From positions 37,231,077-37,295,076 of the forward strand of contig NC_060233.1 in the NCBI RefSeq assembly GCF_021155775.2: a stretch of 64,000 bases of DNA, in the 5' to 3' direction. A model generated the notes under the pieces. The model made no database searches. It had not been told where the DNA came from and saw only the letters and a list, made by a program, of their open reading frames with translations. Origin of the DNA: Neodiprion pinetum (Eukaryota; Arthropoda; Insecta; Hymenoptera; Diprionidae). Positions 1 to 11,515 of this stretch are shown piece after piece. The stretch's first letter is position 1. Each line of letters starts with the position of its first letter. Made by a program: the position numbers and the translations under genes.

Positions 1-341
1 AATCACTACTGTATATATCCGTATAATGTATATACATATACCTGTATAAGGATTTATACATATTTTTATACCGAGTAGGTACATATACATTATACGTAGA
101 AATTTACCCTTAAATAAGTATTGGAAGATGCGCTATAACGGTAGCAGTAGTAGCGGTAGTAGAAGTAGTAGTGGTAGTTGTGCAACAGTAGTAGTAATGA
201 TAATATTAATATAATAATAAATTGTCAACGTCCATTTTTCTCGTGTTATTACATGTACTTCCCCGTATGTAATTCGCACATTACGATCCCGTTAATAAGA
301 GGAGAATCACGATGATACTTGTCGTAGAATCGACAAAATAA
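1..341 (-). other. 3' flank / probable 3' UTR of the SOCS gene
   Basis: This stretch lies directly downstream of the SOCS stop codon on the minus strand. It is AT-rich, and from about 138 to 200 it has an irregular run of GTAG/AGT trinucleotides. No AATAAA is visible on the minus strand. The nearest weak polyadenylation-like hexamer is TATAAA near 51-56, so the transcript may continue past the window edge. Confidence 0.5.
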
Positions 342-1805
342 TCACTCGGTGTAAGGATACTCCGTAATATAATTCCTGAGTGGTGCCGGCAATTCCTTGG
401 TAGATATTTTGCTCCTGTTAATAGCGAGCCTCGCAAAATGTGACAAGGACCTGACCTCCTTGGCAATAGGTTTCGTTAGATAAATCTGACTGTATAGCTG
501 CCCGCTGTGATCGACCCAAACCTCCTTCTGCTCCTTCATCTTCTTCGAGTACTCTATATAATACTCGATCATTTTAATAGGGCAATCGAACATCGGCATC
601 AACGGCGCCATGCGGGGTTCGGCGTCGAGTCGAAACTTCCCGCAGAGGTAGTGAACCCTTACGGCCGTCGGTCCACGGGCAGTTTGAACGGAAACGGCGT
701 ACATGTACCGCTTGTCCGAGCTATCCCTCATCAGCCACGATCCTACCGGAGAATTGTTTAGTAGAGCGGCGCTCTGCTGCCAACTAAGACCCTCGTGGTA
801 CCATCCGGATATCTGGAGTACCCTCTGAGCGGCGCTGATTCTCTCCAAGTCGGTGCTGTTGTTCCCGGAGTTCCCGTTCGTTCCCCAGGGAAATGGCAGT
901 ACCCAGGAAACGGGAGTGGTCGGGCTGTTGTCCTCGCGATCGCAGCCGTATCCGGTATTCCCGAAAGCCTCGGGTTCGACGATTCCACCGCCGTGGAAGT
1001 TGTTCCGACTCCTAGAGCTGCTCGAACTCGGCACGGAGTTAGCTGTCGCAGTTATACTGACGGTGCACTGACCGACGTTCGGCGGAAGTTGGAGGGTCGC
1101 GTTGACCTGGATGACGGTTCCGGCAGCGGCGGAAACCGCCGAAGATTTCGTCATGTTCGCCGGACCGACCGACCCTGTCAATTTCGGCACCTCGCCGTTT
1201 TTCCTCCGCGTCCAGTCCGCGTAATCCTCGGCCTCGGGGAACCGGAAGTCGAAGGCGGTGCCCGCCGAGCCGGAATCCACGGACGCCCGCGTTCCCGGAA
1301 GCTCCTGACACCCGCTCGGCGGTGGGAAAAGCATCGGATGGGGGTTCTGGAATATTCCCCTCTGGGGATTCGGCTCGGGGATCAATGCCTCGATGTTACG
1401 CTTCTTCCCCGTTGCGGTCAAATCCCGGGTGTCTCCGATCTGACTGTGAGACGATATCCGACCGTCGATCGGCGACGAGGAACGGCTGCCGCTTTTCCCA
1501 TCCATCTGAAACTGCTGCTCAAGTTTCGGCTGATCGCTACGGAGTATCAAATTCGTGAATTCGTTTTGGTTGTTGTAAAGCGCGTCCTGCGCCGCTCCCA
1601 ATCCGTGAATTATCGCGGGACCCTGGAGGATGGTCGGTGAGTTTATCACGCAGCCTCCGCCGTGAAGGTAGCCTCGGGGCACGAGAAAATCGCCCCCGCA
1701 GGTCGTCGAGAACTGATCCCTCGGCATCGACGGCATCAGCGACGAATCGCAGCATCCCGGTGCCGGGAATCGGTGTCGACAGTTTGGGCACATCAGAGTC
1801 AACAT
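342..1805 (-). CDS. Suppressor of cytokine signalling protein, SOCS2/CISH type
   Basis: The reading frame encodes 487 aa in one uninterrupted exon. The N-terminal ~330 residues are low-complexity (Ser, Pro, Gly, Asn) and begin with a CPNC motif at residues 6-9. An SH2 domain follows at about 332-443. It opens with SGWYHEGLSW and carries the phosphotyrosine-binding Arg in SWLMRDSS. The stretch TARGPTAVRVHYLCGKFRLD matches vertebrate SOCS2 and CISH better than SOCS5 or SOCS6/7. The C-terminus is a SOCS box (about 450-487), with a BC-box-like segment (SLSHFARLAIN) and a Cul5-box-like segment (LPAPLRNYI), ending EYPYTE. Family role: a cytoplasmic inhibitor of JAK/STAT or receptor tyrosine kinase signalling that links phosphotyrosine targets to an Elongin B/C-Cul5 ubiquitin ligase. 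I chose the ATG at 1805 because the open frame above it offers only a GTG before an in-frame stop. Non-coding 5' exons may lie further upstream. The long N-terminus is unlike the short N-termini of vertebrate SOCS2 and CISH. Confidence 0.9.
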   Translation of the reverse strand: MLTLMCPNCRHRFPAPGCCDSSLMPSMPRDQFSTTCGGDFLVPRGYLHGGGCVINSPTILQGPAIIHGLGAAQDALYNNQNEFTNLILRSDQPKLEQQFQMDGKSGSRSSSPIDGRISSHSQIGDTRDLTATGKKRNIEALIPEPNPQRGIFQNPHPMLFPPPSGCQELPGTRASVDSGSAGTAFDFRFPEAEDYADWTRRKNGEVPKLTGSVGPANMTKSSAVSAAAGTVIQVNATLQLPPNVGQCTVSITATANSVPSSSSSRSRNNFHGGGIVEPEAFGNTGYGCDREDNSPTTPVSWVLPFPWGTNGNSGNNSTDLERISAAQRVLQISGWYHEGLSWQQSAALLNNSPVGSWLMRDSSDKRYMYAVSVQTARGPTAVRVHYLCGKFRLDAEPRMAPLMPMFDCPIKMIEYYIEYSKKMKEQKEVWVDHSGQLYSQIYLTKPIAKEVRSLSHFARLAINRSKISTKELPAPLRNYITEYPYTE

Positions 1806-2521
1806 CACGATATCTCTCTCTCGCTTTGCGCTCTCGTTTCAACTCCTCTCTGTCTCTATCGTCAAACGGACAACATTCCCTTATACGGCGTTGGTTAACG
1901 ACCACGATGTCAGTCTGCAACAATGAACATTGAGAAAAAACTCGAGTTAGTTTTGCGTCTTGCATAAATGACGTGTTTAAATATACATATATGTATATGA
2001 AGACCGAATACGCGAATGATTATAATATTCTCGGTCAGCAGGAATAAAGAAAACGTTGAATACGAGTATATGATGTACGGAGAAAAATGCTTTACATTTT
2101 ACGGGTTTTGATATAGTATAAATCAATTACGCATTGTTTGTTCCGTAAACACAAGAGGTCTTTTACCGATTATAGAAGATCGTGTCGCGTATCGTGCGAC
2201 ATTGAATAAGAAAACTTTTTGTAAACTTTACCGCCATCCGAGAATTCGAGTTATCAACACGTGTGGTGATCGAAGCCACATTCGTCTCATTTTAACAATA
2301 AGTACAAATAAGAAAGTTTCGTAAATGGATGAATAGACGATGATATACGGAACCATAAGAAAAAAAAAAATATGAGACAACGAAAAGCGACCGAAGTAAA
2401 AGATTTCGCAATAAACACGCGCCAACTAATTTACCGTTACATCATACAAAAGATTGTTAAAACGAGTACGAGTGACAAACCATCGCATAGTTAACGTTTG
2501 GTAATTATCAAACTTGCATAG
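1806..2521. other. Proximal 5' flank of the SOCS gene
   Basis: AT-rich sequence immediately upstream of the SOCS start codon. It holds a purine/pyrimidine-rich 5' leader (GA/CT repeats at 1811-1860). I see no coding exon. The STAT-like site cluster begins just beyond it. Confidence 0.4.
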
Positions 2522-4011
2522 TTCAAAGAAGGACGTGGAGGAGGAGAAGATGAAGATAACTTTCCATGAAATTGTCATGGCCTACAATACCGCCGCACAG
2601 CAGGTATAAGGGTTTATACCCATAACAACGAAGAGTCAACACAATTCCCAAACTTCCAACAACTTTCCTCTATACCAAGAATCTCTCGCGGATATTTGAA
2701 AAACAAGTCGTCGACTTCGTGCTCGGGATTAAATAAAGAAAAACATTTGCATTCCGACATTTTTCACGGAAAAGCTATTCCAAGTTGAACGTTTCGAATC
2801 TCACGTACGAAAATACGTGTCGTACAAGGTTCGGAATTCGGTTATTCGTTGTTTAACAGTTGACCATATTTGTTTGTTCTTTCTTCTTCAAATGATAAAT
2901 AGTATTGAAAGTCGGAGTGCGAAATCGAATTTTTTAACTTCAAGCCTTCCGCGAAGATAGTTCGCCAAGAACGTGAAAATTATACATTTATTAATAAACT
3001 CAGAATTTACGTATTCTCCGAACATATTTATTGCTTTTCCGAACAGAAATCTCGTCACTCGATTCTATTTGCTCATTCAAACGATAACTAATATCGACTT
3101 TCAGGAATCGTTACGTTTGTCCACATTGGCGAAAACAGAACACATCGAATATATAAAACATTTCCGAAAACATGGAATTTGAGGTGAAAAGAAAAAAAAC
3201 GAAAATTCCACGGTACAATTTCAGGTTTTACAATACTCAAAGCAAACAAAAATAACGAGGCGTGTCGGGTTTGAAAACAACGCAAACCCAACAAGTCGAT
3301 CTTGAAAAAAATAGTAGAAATCCTACCTAACAAGGTACACAACTTTTTCTTTTTTATTTTTGTTTCAGTTTTATAACTATCAATAGTTTTTTGTTTTTTT
3401 TTTCTCTCTCTCTCTTCCTCCTCGACGATAACAATATTTCGACGACGTTGAGGAAAAGAGAATGGAAACGAGTTTCAGAGTGAGCCGAAATATTCTCAGG
3501 ATCGGCGGGTCGCTCGGACGAGTTGGCCTAAACCAAACGGAGAAAACCAGAGTCTCTAAGCATATAAACTGTGCCGTGCAAGCAACAGCAGCAACGACGG
3601 AGACTCTCGGTCTTCATCTCTCCTCTCCTATCCAGCAACGGACCAACTTCGCCGTTTCTAAGAAGGTTCTATTGCCGGAGTGCACTTCGCCATAAAGGTT
3701 TCCTTTACGTGCTGCAACGGCAGCAGCAGCAGCAGCAGCGAGAGCTCTCCTCTCCATCTCCTCTCATCGTCAGCGATCCGAAGGTGAATATACGTATATA
3801 ATTTATACGTACGCATACACACGAGATACCGGAATGTTATTGGATTTCCGCGAATAGTTTATTAAATTGCGTCATTTCATTGAATTTCACATACCTGCCG
3901 TATGCGGCATCTACGTCATATACAACATATAGGTTAAGAGGTATTGCACAAGCAACGGGACAAAATGCTACCGTTTCGTTGTTCTCGCTTTTCTACATCA
4001 CGTTCTTTGAA
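2522..4011. promoter_or_regulatory. Cluster of nine STAT-type TTC-N3-GAA sites upstream of SOCS
   Basis: Exact TTCNNNGAA palindromes occur at 2522, 2562, 2763, 2947, 3014, 3656, 3846, 3876 and 4003 (first base of each). The central triplets are AAA, CAT, ACG, CGC, TCC, TAA, CGC, ATT and TTT. With about 64% AT, roughly 0.3-0.4 such sites per kb are expected by chance, so about 0.5 in this interval. The nearest site is about 720 bp above the SOCS ATG. STAT-site clusters are known at SOCS genes in flies and mammals, where STAT activates its own inhibitor. The sites are read directly; that they act on this gene is inferred. They could lie in an upstream promoter or in a first intron. Confidence 0.65.
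3721..3739 (+). repeat. (CAG)6 microsatellite
   Basis: Six perfect CAG units follow a run of interrupted CAG/CAA triplets. The surrounding 84- and 76-codon open frames look like chance ORFs and show no recognised domain. Confidence 0.8.
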
Positions 4012-5261
4012 TAAACTATCATCATATCACGCTCATACATATATAAATATAAGATAGTATAGGACAGTCTTGTTTTGCAGAATATAAGGCGGTGGAAAGA
4101 CGCGCACACATTTAAACGCGTATGTAAAACTTAGGAGCTTAAACCGTCCGCTGAGAAATTATATCGCCTCACTCACTGCAAGCCGACGTGACCGAATCCA
4201 ATTACAAACTTCATTTACACGCTCTGATGGCTGATTATTCCCTAAAATAGAAAGAGTGAAAAAAGAAGAAAAAATAGATGAATAAAACAGAATAGAAACA
4301 CTACCCAGAATTCGCTCCTCGGCATTTTAAATTAACACATGCTTCGTTCCGATCTTCAGTCTGTCAGATTCGAATGTCTACACGTATTATAGATATGTCC
4401 ATATTTATGACTCTTTTCCTCGCTAGTGTAGAAATTATCACGAATCGTCGGTCAAATAGTTATATATATATATTTCTATTTCAATTAAAATATAAATGAG
4501 ATACAATTTACGAAAATAACCTATGACAGTTCAATTCGTTACCCAATCAATTCGAATTGTGATTTTGGCATTAATTGGATGACTATAAAATGCGTATTCG
4601 GTGTATTTGATTACAGGTCTATACGTGGGTTAACGTACGTATGAGTATACAGCATTGGCGCGTGAGACGAATATTAATAAGTATTTGTACATATACCCAC
4701 GAGTAGATTCGTTGGAAGGAATAACGAACAAGAAATAAATTTTCGGAACGCATAGTTAATTATAGGAAATAATAAATTATAACCGTCGCCGTTCGAGACT
4801 AGTTTTGACAACTCTGGTACAAATTACCAGGCGCCGTTCAATGGCAACCTAGTTTCTCGATGCCAATACTTCGAATATAAACCGTTCGCGATAAAAACAA
4901 GTTAAAACTAGTTTTTACTAGTTCAAAAACTTTGTTTCTCGGTATATGTTACAACATCGTCGCAGAACTATATACAATATAATATGAAGCACAAATTGTG
5001 CCTAAGTGACCGGTCCAATCTCTCAATAGGACCGCGCAGCAGAAGATGCAATGATTTTGTCATTTCTGTTATAAAATATAAACAAAATTATTCCCATTTA
5101 AGTACACAATCATTCACGCAAAACATTTACATGAATAATCATGTATAAAAGAAAACCGGATGTGTTAATAAAACGTCGACACACGAGTATTTTTTCCATG
5201 CTAAAATAAAATCAAATGAGAGTTTAACCGATGTAAACAATGTAACCGCGAGTCCGTGAGA

Positions 5262-5484
5262 GGAGGCTGAAGCTAGCAGCCAGAATTGGCAGCCAAACGT
5301 TCTAATGTTCATTTGAAGAAGGTAGCTAACGATAACTCCAAGAAACAAAACTTTGTAAAATACTTTCAACCCCCAATACGTTTATAGAATTGTGAGGATA
5401 AAGTCGACTTAATTTTTTTTTATTTTCAAACAGTTTTAACACATTTCTCTGCAAACTCTGGCTGCTAGCTAGTTTCAGTTTCAT
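5262..5484 (+). mobile_element. MITE family 'GCTAGCAGCC', copy A
   Basis: One of three related copies in the window (the others are at 16376 and 17565), all in the same orientation. The left end GGCTGAAGCTAGCAGCC is inverted at the right end as GGCTGCTAGCTAGTTTCAG. The shared interior includes AGCCAAACGTTCTAATGTTC, followed by a conserved stretch around GAATTGTGAGGATAAA. The element is about 220 bp with no coding capacity, so it is most likely a non-autonomous DNA transposon. I could not assign a superfamily or find a target-site duplication. Confidence 0.65.
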
Positions 5485-6355
5485 GAAACCGTATTTTTAT
5501 CGTTATAATATAATACCGGATACAAAAAACGAGATACTAATTACCCTCAAAAATCAAATGTTTTTACAGTACCATTAAAAAAAAAAATTCTGCGTTTTTT
5601 TGGCCTAGTCTAGTGTACGTCTCGTCTTTTCACCCTTTCCGATACGTGCACCGTGCAGTTGACTAACTGTCAGAATCAGAATCTCGGTCCTCGCACTGCA
5701 AATGATAGCTAAAGTTGGCAACAAGTGGACAAAAATAAAAAAAAAAAACTGCGTCGCCTAACTGCGCGTTAATTCTATTCTTCGCTTATTACGCAATTAT
5801 TACTGTATACATTAATGTCGTTAGTGAAAATCACGTTATATATCATAGGTACACACACGGAGAGTGATAGAGAATAATTACAGTCAGTTCGATTACAAGT
5901 CTACAACGATCACGTCGATTAATCAAGTAGTGTAATAATAAAACAGAAACTGTTTGCGCGTTGAGGAAGGAAGGGAAGATCATCGACAACGATGATTAAG
6001 ATAAACAAATAGAAAAAAAAAAAACAAAGAGCGAGAAATGAGACAGCCGCGACGCAATCGTTCACCGGTGCACGATGATTCTTCTTCCCTCCCCGCGGTT
6101 CGAGGAGGAGTTTTCTTCGTCCCTCTTCGTCGCGTTGGTCGCGTATGCGAGAGTCACGCGTTGTGTGTGTGATTCGTAGTATTCGGAGAGTAAGGCGAAC
6201 GCCACTTCCGCGAACCGTCGGCTCGACGTCTCACCGAGTTGAGCCGAACCTCCTCGAGGCAGGGGCATCGATATATGTGGCAACGCCAGAAGGCCAGCTA
6301 CTATCCCCCACACCGCTCGGATTCCATTTCGACTTCGCACATATCTTTCTTTTTT

Positions 6356-6358
<3 letters not shown>

Positions 6359-6387
<29 letters not shown>
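6359..6387 (+). repeat. (CT)n microsatellite
   Basis: A short, slightly interrupted CT run preceded by a T-tract. It explains the Ser/Leu-rich and Arg/Glu-rich open frames that overlap it on the two strands. Confidence 0.8.
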
Positions 6388-8206
6388 GAGACGTACCGGT
6401 GTCAGCCGCACCTCCTCCTATCTTTCCGCTCCCCCCGAGCGACGGACGTATCATACTTTATCCTATCGCGATTTCCGTACGGATATAGAAAAACGGTATA
6501 ATTTGTACGTATGTGTGTGTATATTATTCAAGGATGCCGAGAACAGCTGACGAGAAATTACTGATGCACGTGGACGGTCTTGCGGTTGGGAAAATTTACA
6601 TGGGAGATTTTTGCCTGTCATTCTCATCAGTTGCATTTTTGCAGTTTTCATTGGTCGAGAATGTGGGTAAATAAAATTTAAAAAAAGAAAAAAATCTACC
6701 TGATCACGTATAGTATAAGTAATATTTTTATAGGTACGTAGGTACACGCGTGTGCTACGGTAGCTAGAAAACTATTTAATTTTCTTTTTGTTTGTTCTGT
6801 TGAAAATACTCATGGGCGTTATACCTACTACGCGGTATAAAAATGTATAGGTAATACATGTGAAAAACAAAATTGTGTACACATCGTGACATAATATTTA
6901 CATAATTGATTGCGCTCAAAGAAAAAAAATTTAGGGAATTTATCATTTACGCTTGGTGTATAGGTGAGATTTTAATAGTGAAAATTTGTAATCACCACCC
7001 TATTTTATCGATTTTTAAAGAGAAACGAATCGAATAAATATAATTCCGGGTAAGAGTTTAATATCGTCGTTATAATTATACGGAGATTGATATCTATCCG
7101 GTTTCGTAGAGAAGACACATTTCTACTAACGAGTTCAAGGTAACGCGAATGATTTGTTCATGCGTTAATATTGCATCGATGCATTGCTCCTTTTTTTTTC
7201 TTCCTAATACCGTTTTCCCCCCATTCTCTTCAACTTTCCGCGTCAAAAGATAAACAGCGCGCAGGCGGTTCTGTTTTCTAAGAAATTATACGTATTTCAT
7301 TTCTCATTCCTTTCTCCTGAATTCGAAATTGAACAAACCAAAAGAAATACCTCAAATAATTTTCTATATATATAATACTACATTATATATAAACAAGTTT
7401 AATGACGAAATTTTTTAGTCATCCTCGCACGTAAATAATACGAATATAATCTTCATGAAAAAGGAGAGGATCACGCAGTGGTAGAAAAGTCAGAAATAGA
7501 ATATTTACTCGGAATCCGAACCTTGAATTCAATACGTGTAATGCGAGAGAGAAAGAGAGAGAGAGAAACACCGTCCATGCTTTATAACCTCGAACAAATT
7601 CCCTCTTGCGAATAAAGAAATAATTGGCTAGCTCTAGGCGGGGAAGATATGCAGGCAAGCAGGCATTTTCTTGTTTAATGTTTTTTTTTTTTTGTTTTCT
7701 TTTTCCCTTCACAAGTTCATCGAATTTCGTAGAAATTGATTATCAGACGGTGTGCAGCACGTAGACACAGGCCAGAGTCGCGTGCAACATACAAAGAGAA
7801 TATCGCGCAGAGATCTTTCTCATCAACGTGACGTAAGGATCGTATAGGAGGTACACGATACGTATAGCATACAAGTACATGTCGTAAAATAATCGTCATG
7901 GAGTAAGACACGATCATACGATATAATTTCGCAACAACGTGTATAGCGAATAGATTTTTTTTTTAAAGTTTTGTCCTTTCCTCGAAGGCGAGAGAATTCG
8001 ATCTTAAGAATATCGTCTAGCGTATACGATATGCTTGATACAATGTTTAGGTAATAACGAGCTCGCGCAAAAACGAGCATGCATATTATAAAAGAGCCTT
8101 GTTTCTAAACCGTTACCTGAAACGCCGTTCAATTCGCGGCAATAATTATTTAGTCAAGACAAACGCAGAGGACTCGAGACGAGGACTGGAATGTCAACAG
8201 ATACAT

Positions 8207-8211
<5 letters not shown>

Positions 8212-8273
<62 letters not shown>
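8212..8273 (+). repeat. (AG)n microsatellite, about 31 units
   Basis: An uninterrupted AG dinucleotide tract of about 62 bp. The Arg-Glu repeat frame that crosses it is an artefact of the repeat. Confidence 0.95.
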
Positions 8274-8276
<3 letters not shown>

Positions 8277-9807
8277 ACTCTTTTTCAGAACACGGCTCGG
8301 TCTTTCGTTAGGATGGTATTAATGGTGGGGGATAAAAGCAGTTCCGAGTAACGGGCACACCGGCCGTTTCATTTTCCAAGGAGAGAAAGTTCCTTCCAAG
8401 AGACCTTCGCAATTTCGACGAACGAAAGTAATTGCAGTCAACATACCAATAATTCGCAATAGGTACAGACCTCTACATGTACCTTCTATAACGTGTCCCG
8501 CGTAAAAATGCATACCAGCTATATAAATTCTTCTATACAACGCGGTTAAATCGCTAAATAAGCGGCAAACTGCTGACAGCGATTCTTGGAATACATATTC
8601 AACGTGCCCAAATCACCGCTCCGCGTTCGTATCCGGATCGCGATCGTTCAAGGTTAAGAAGGAAAGAAAGAAAGAGAAAAAAGTAAAGGAATTAGAAAAT
8701 AAAAAAAAAAGGAAATCGGCCTCCACCCCAGGCAAGTATTAAGTTAAATAAATTCGGTATCGCCGACGGAGAAAAACTTTCCGCGAACATTCTCGAGCGC
8801 ATTTTCTGACGCGATCGGGAGTTTAATTAGCGCGATGCCAACCAACGAAAGGCGGCAGCTGCTACTTATCTTGTTCCGAGAATACTTGACGTGCTTAATT
8901 CTTTATCCACCTATAGAGAGATTTATACGTAAAATGTGCCATTGCACGACTGCCGCGAGACACGTGCCGAACACGATGCATTTTCCTTTTATTTCTTTAT
9001 TTATTTATTTATTTTTTTTCACTGTCAAGGCGTTCGTGTGTTTTTCACGCGTCGCACGCACTTCCCGGTATTTTATAAAAACGATACGAACGATAATGAC
9101 GAGATGATAATATCCTTACCGGTTGATATTTCTTCGATCGAAAGAGAGCCTGATCCACCTTAGGTGTATTAATTCCCTATATATAATATTCGAGTGTAAT
9201 CCAACGTCAGCGGCACTGTACAAAGTATTCACAAACTCAAATATCTTCACCAAAAATAATAATTTTAATCGCGTATTCCAGTCTTTTGAATATATATAAA
9301 AAATTTAACCTTGTCGTATCGCTTGTTAAAAATTCAGTCTCCTCTTGTTACTTTGACGATAATTTTTATTACCGTTATCATACATATATGTATATATGTG
9401 TGTATATAAATTATTACAGCTATTACACTATTATTATTATTATTATTTACACGAGTACGGTTCTTGGAATTTTTTTTTTTATCACCTCTCGACGCACGTA
9501 CAACACAATCAATTCAATCGTACGGAACAATTTTCAGAACGATTTCAACACATCGGACTAGAATCGTGTTCGGTGCCCGCGCTGTTTTATTTATTTATTT
9601 ATTTTTGTTTCTCTCTTACTATCTCGATTTAAATTTCACACGCGTTTTTCACATCTGTCGTAGTAATAGACCGTTCGCACGTCCGTATTCCGGTCCCCTC
9701 GTTGAATATCGACCGGCAAACAGGAATGACGCGCCCCTTCGAACTCCGTCGAGCAACTGACTACTGCCAACCCGCTTCAAGTGAATGAATCTATAATTAC
9801 CGCGAGT

Positions 9808-10142
9808 GGGGGGGGGGGGGGGGGGGGACAAGTCGCATGTAACACCGCGGGTGGGGGAGAAGATCTCGACGAGACGGTGGGGAGAGATCCGAGAACGCCG
9901 GCGTCGTCTTCAGGGGGGGGGGGGGGGGAGGAGGTTCAATCCTTTCCCCCTCCTCCGGTTCGGCCCTCGACGTTTCTCGGTTCCGCCATATTTAGGCGAA
10001 AATGATTGTGTTGTAAGCCGGAAAAAGCAATTTCGGCGAAACACGTCGCCCAGTTTTTTTTTTTTTTCCCTCTATATTCATTTCGAACTAGCAAAAGTCA
10101 TTCATACTCGCGGGGCGGAGGGGGGGGGGGGGGGGGGGGGGG
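9808..10142 (+). repeat. Three long poly-G tracts
   Basis: Uninterrupted G runs of 20 (9808-9827), 16 (9913-9928) and 23 (10120-10142) lie on the same strand within 335 bp, separated by shorter G-rich patches such as GGTGGGGAG. They explain the Gly- and Pro-rich frames predicted here. The tracts could form G-quadruplexes, and their exact lengths may be unreliable in an assembly. Confidence 0.95.
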
Positions 10143-11158
10143 ATTTCGCCGATCTCTGCAGCAATAACGATCACCGTACTTTGTCCTTGCGATTTTCTCT
10201 CTTTTTTTCCAACAGTCAATTTCCATGTACATTTCAATCTCGCTTGTATAACGATTATAGAAGCAAAGGGGTATAACGAGTGTGGACTGAATCGAAAAAT
10301 TTTTTTTACCGTACCGATGATTTTCATTCGGAAAAATAACTTTTTACAAGGATATGCGATATCGGCGGGAATTGTAACTTTTCGTTGAAACAAATAATAT
10401 CATGTAAATATCCGTTCGCGCGGTGCGAATTTTTCAATTTCTGTTACATTTCACGCATGTTGGCTGTTGCGTTGCGAAGGGAAAAAGGTTATTCAAATTG
10501 CTTCGTTCACGCTTGTTTCAAATCGCGTCAATTTATACATTACCTTCCCCTTTTTCCGTCTCAACTTATTGTCGTTCTTATTTTATTTTATTGCACATTG
10601 TCTGATAGTTTCACGGAAAATATGATACCGGGTGAACAATAGTGAAAAAAAAAAAAAAACTTTTGCGAATCATCTATCCCGGAGTTGGTGAATCGTGGAG
10701 GTTAAAACGATCCCGGCAACTCGCTATCGTCGAACCTATAAATTCGTGGTATTATGAGCCGTGAATACACGAGATAACGACGAGTACAGTCAAATTGAAT
10801 TATCGCCTTGTGCGCGGGTGTGCATGCGCGAGTGTGTATGTGTGTACGGATGTAATTATAGAGTAGGCATATAATATTCCCGCTAATTGACCGTTCAAAG
10901 AATCCTATGCAATGTAAACGTTTAGCAAAAATGTGTTCATTATAAAAGCTCGGCTCGTTGAATGTTCCACATACGGTACAGTACGTGGTAACAAATTCCG
11001 TGCTTAGAATTCACCGTATCTCGCATGATACAATTACACACGTGGTCCACCATGTACACTTACGTAATTCTAGTGCCTAGGCTCATTCGGTGTGTCTGCG
11101 CGCGTGTCCGTACAAAACTATGCGTGTAACCGCGAGTAGGATTATTACTACACGTATT

Positions 11159-11515
11159 AGACTGTATCAAAAAAGGTCTTCAAACACCTTTTGATCTTAA
11201 ATAACTTTCGAAATAGCAGATTGATCGTAAAATAACAAGAGACATTTTCTGCAGAGCGTTCAATTCCTTAGAAACATGCGTGTCTGGTCTTAACGGCACG
11301 CCAACGCGTCGACGAGTTGTAAGGTTCCAAAGTTTAGAACAAATTTTTCCCCATGTTATTCAAAGAGGAAATAGAAAATCGCTATGAAGCGCCTCTGAAT
11401 ATCAATATTGAGAGCTGAAACTTGGACAGCATATTTTTTTCGTCATTTCGAATAATACACTCGACCTAAATTTTGAAAAAACCAGAAAATGACCGATTTT
11501 TTTTTAATACAGTCT
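11159..11515. mobile_element. Non-autonomous DNA transposon (MITE), ~357 bp
   Basis: The left end AGACTGTATCAAAAAA and the reverse complement of the right end, AGACTGTATTAAAAAA, match at 15 of 16 positions. The interior has no coding capacity. A superfamily is not clear; the short terminal repeat followed by A/T-rich subterminal sequence would fit a Tc1/mariner-like MITE. No convincing target-site duplication is visible. Confidence 0.6.

Larger units (their letters stand above)
4012..11158. other. Gene-poor AT-rich stretch
   Basis: Apart from MITE copy A (5262-5484), the (CT)n and (AG)n tracts and the three poly-G tracts listed separately, I see no recognisable gene. The short open frames here are low-complexity or span simple repeats. 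A moderately GC-rich patch at about 6050-6460 could be a promoter or untranslated exon, but nothing in it proves that. Confidence 0.4.

Noticed and set aside
795..1640. 281-codon plus-strand frame
   Set aside because: It is antisense to the SOCS exon and is open because of that gene's GC-rich codons; no domain is visible.
1806..1808. GTG as SOCS start codon one codon upstream of the ATG
   Set aside because: Eukaryotic initiation at GTG is rare and an ATG follows immediately.
8099..8311. Arg-Glu repeat protein frame
   Set aside because: It is a translation of the (AG)n microsatellite.
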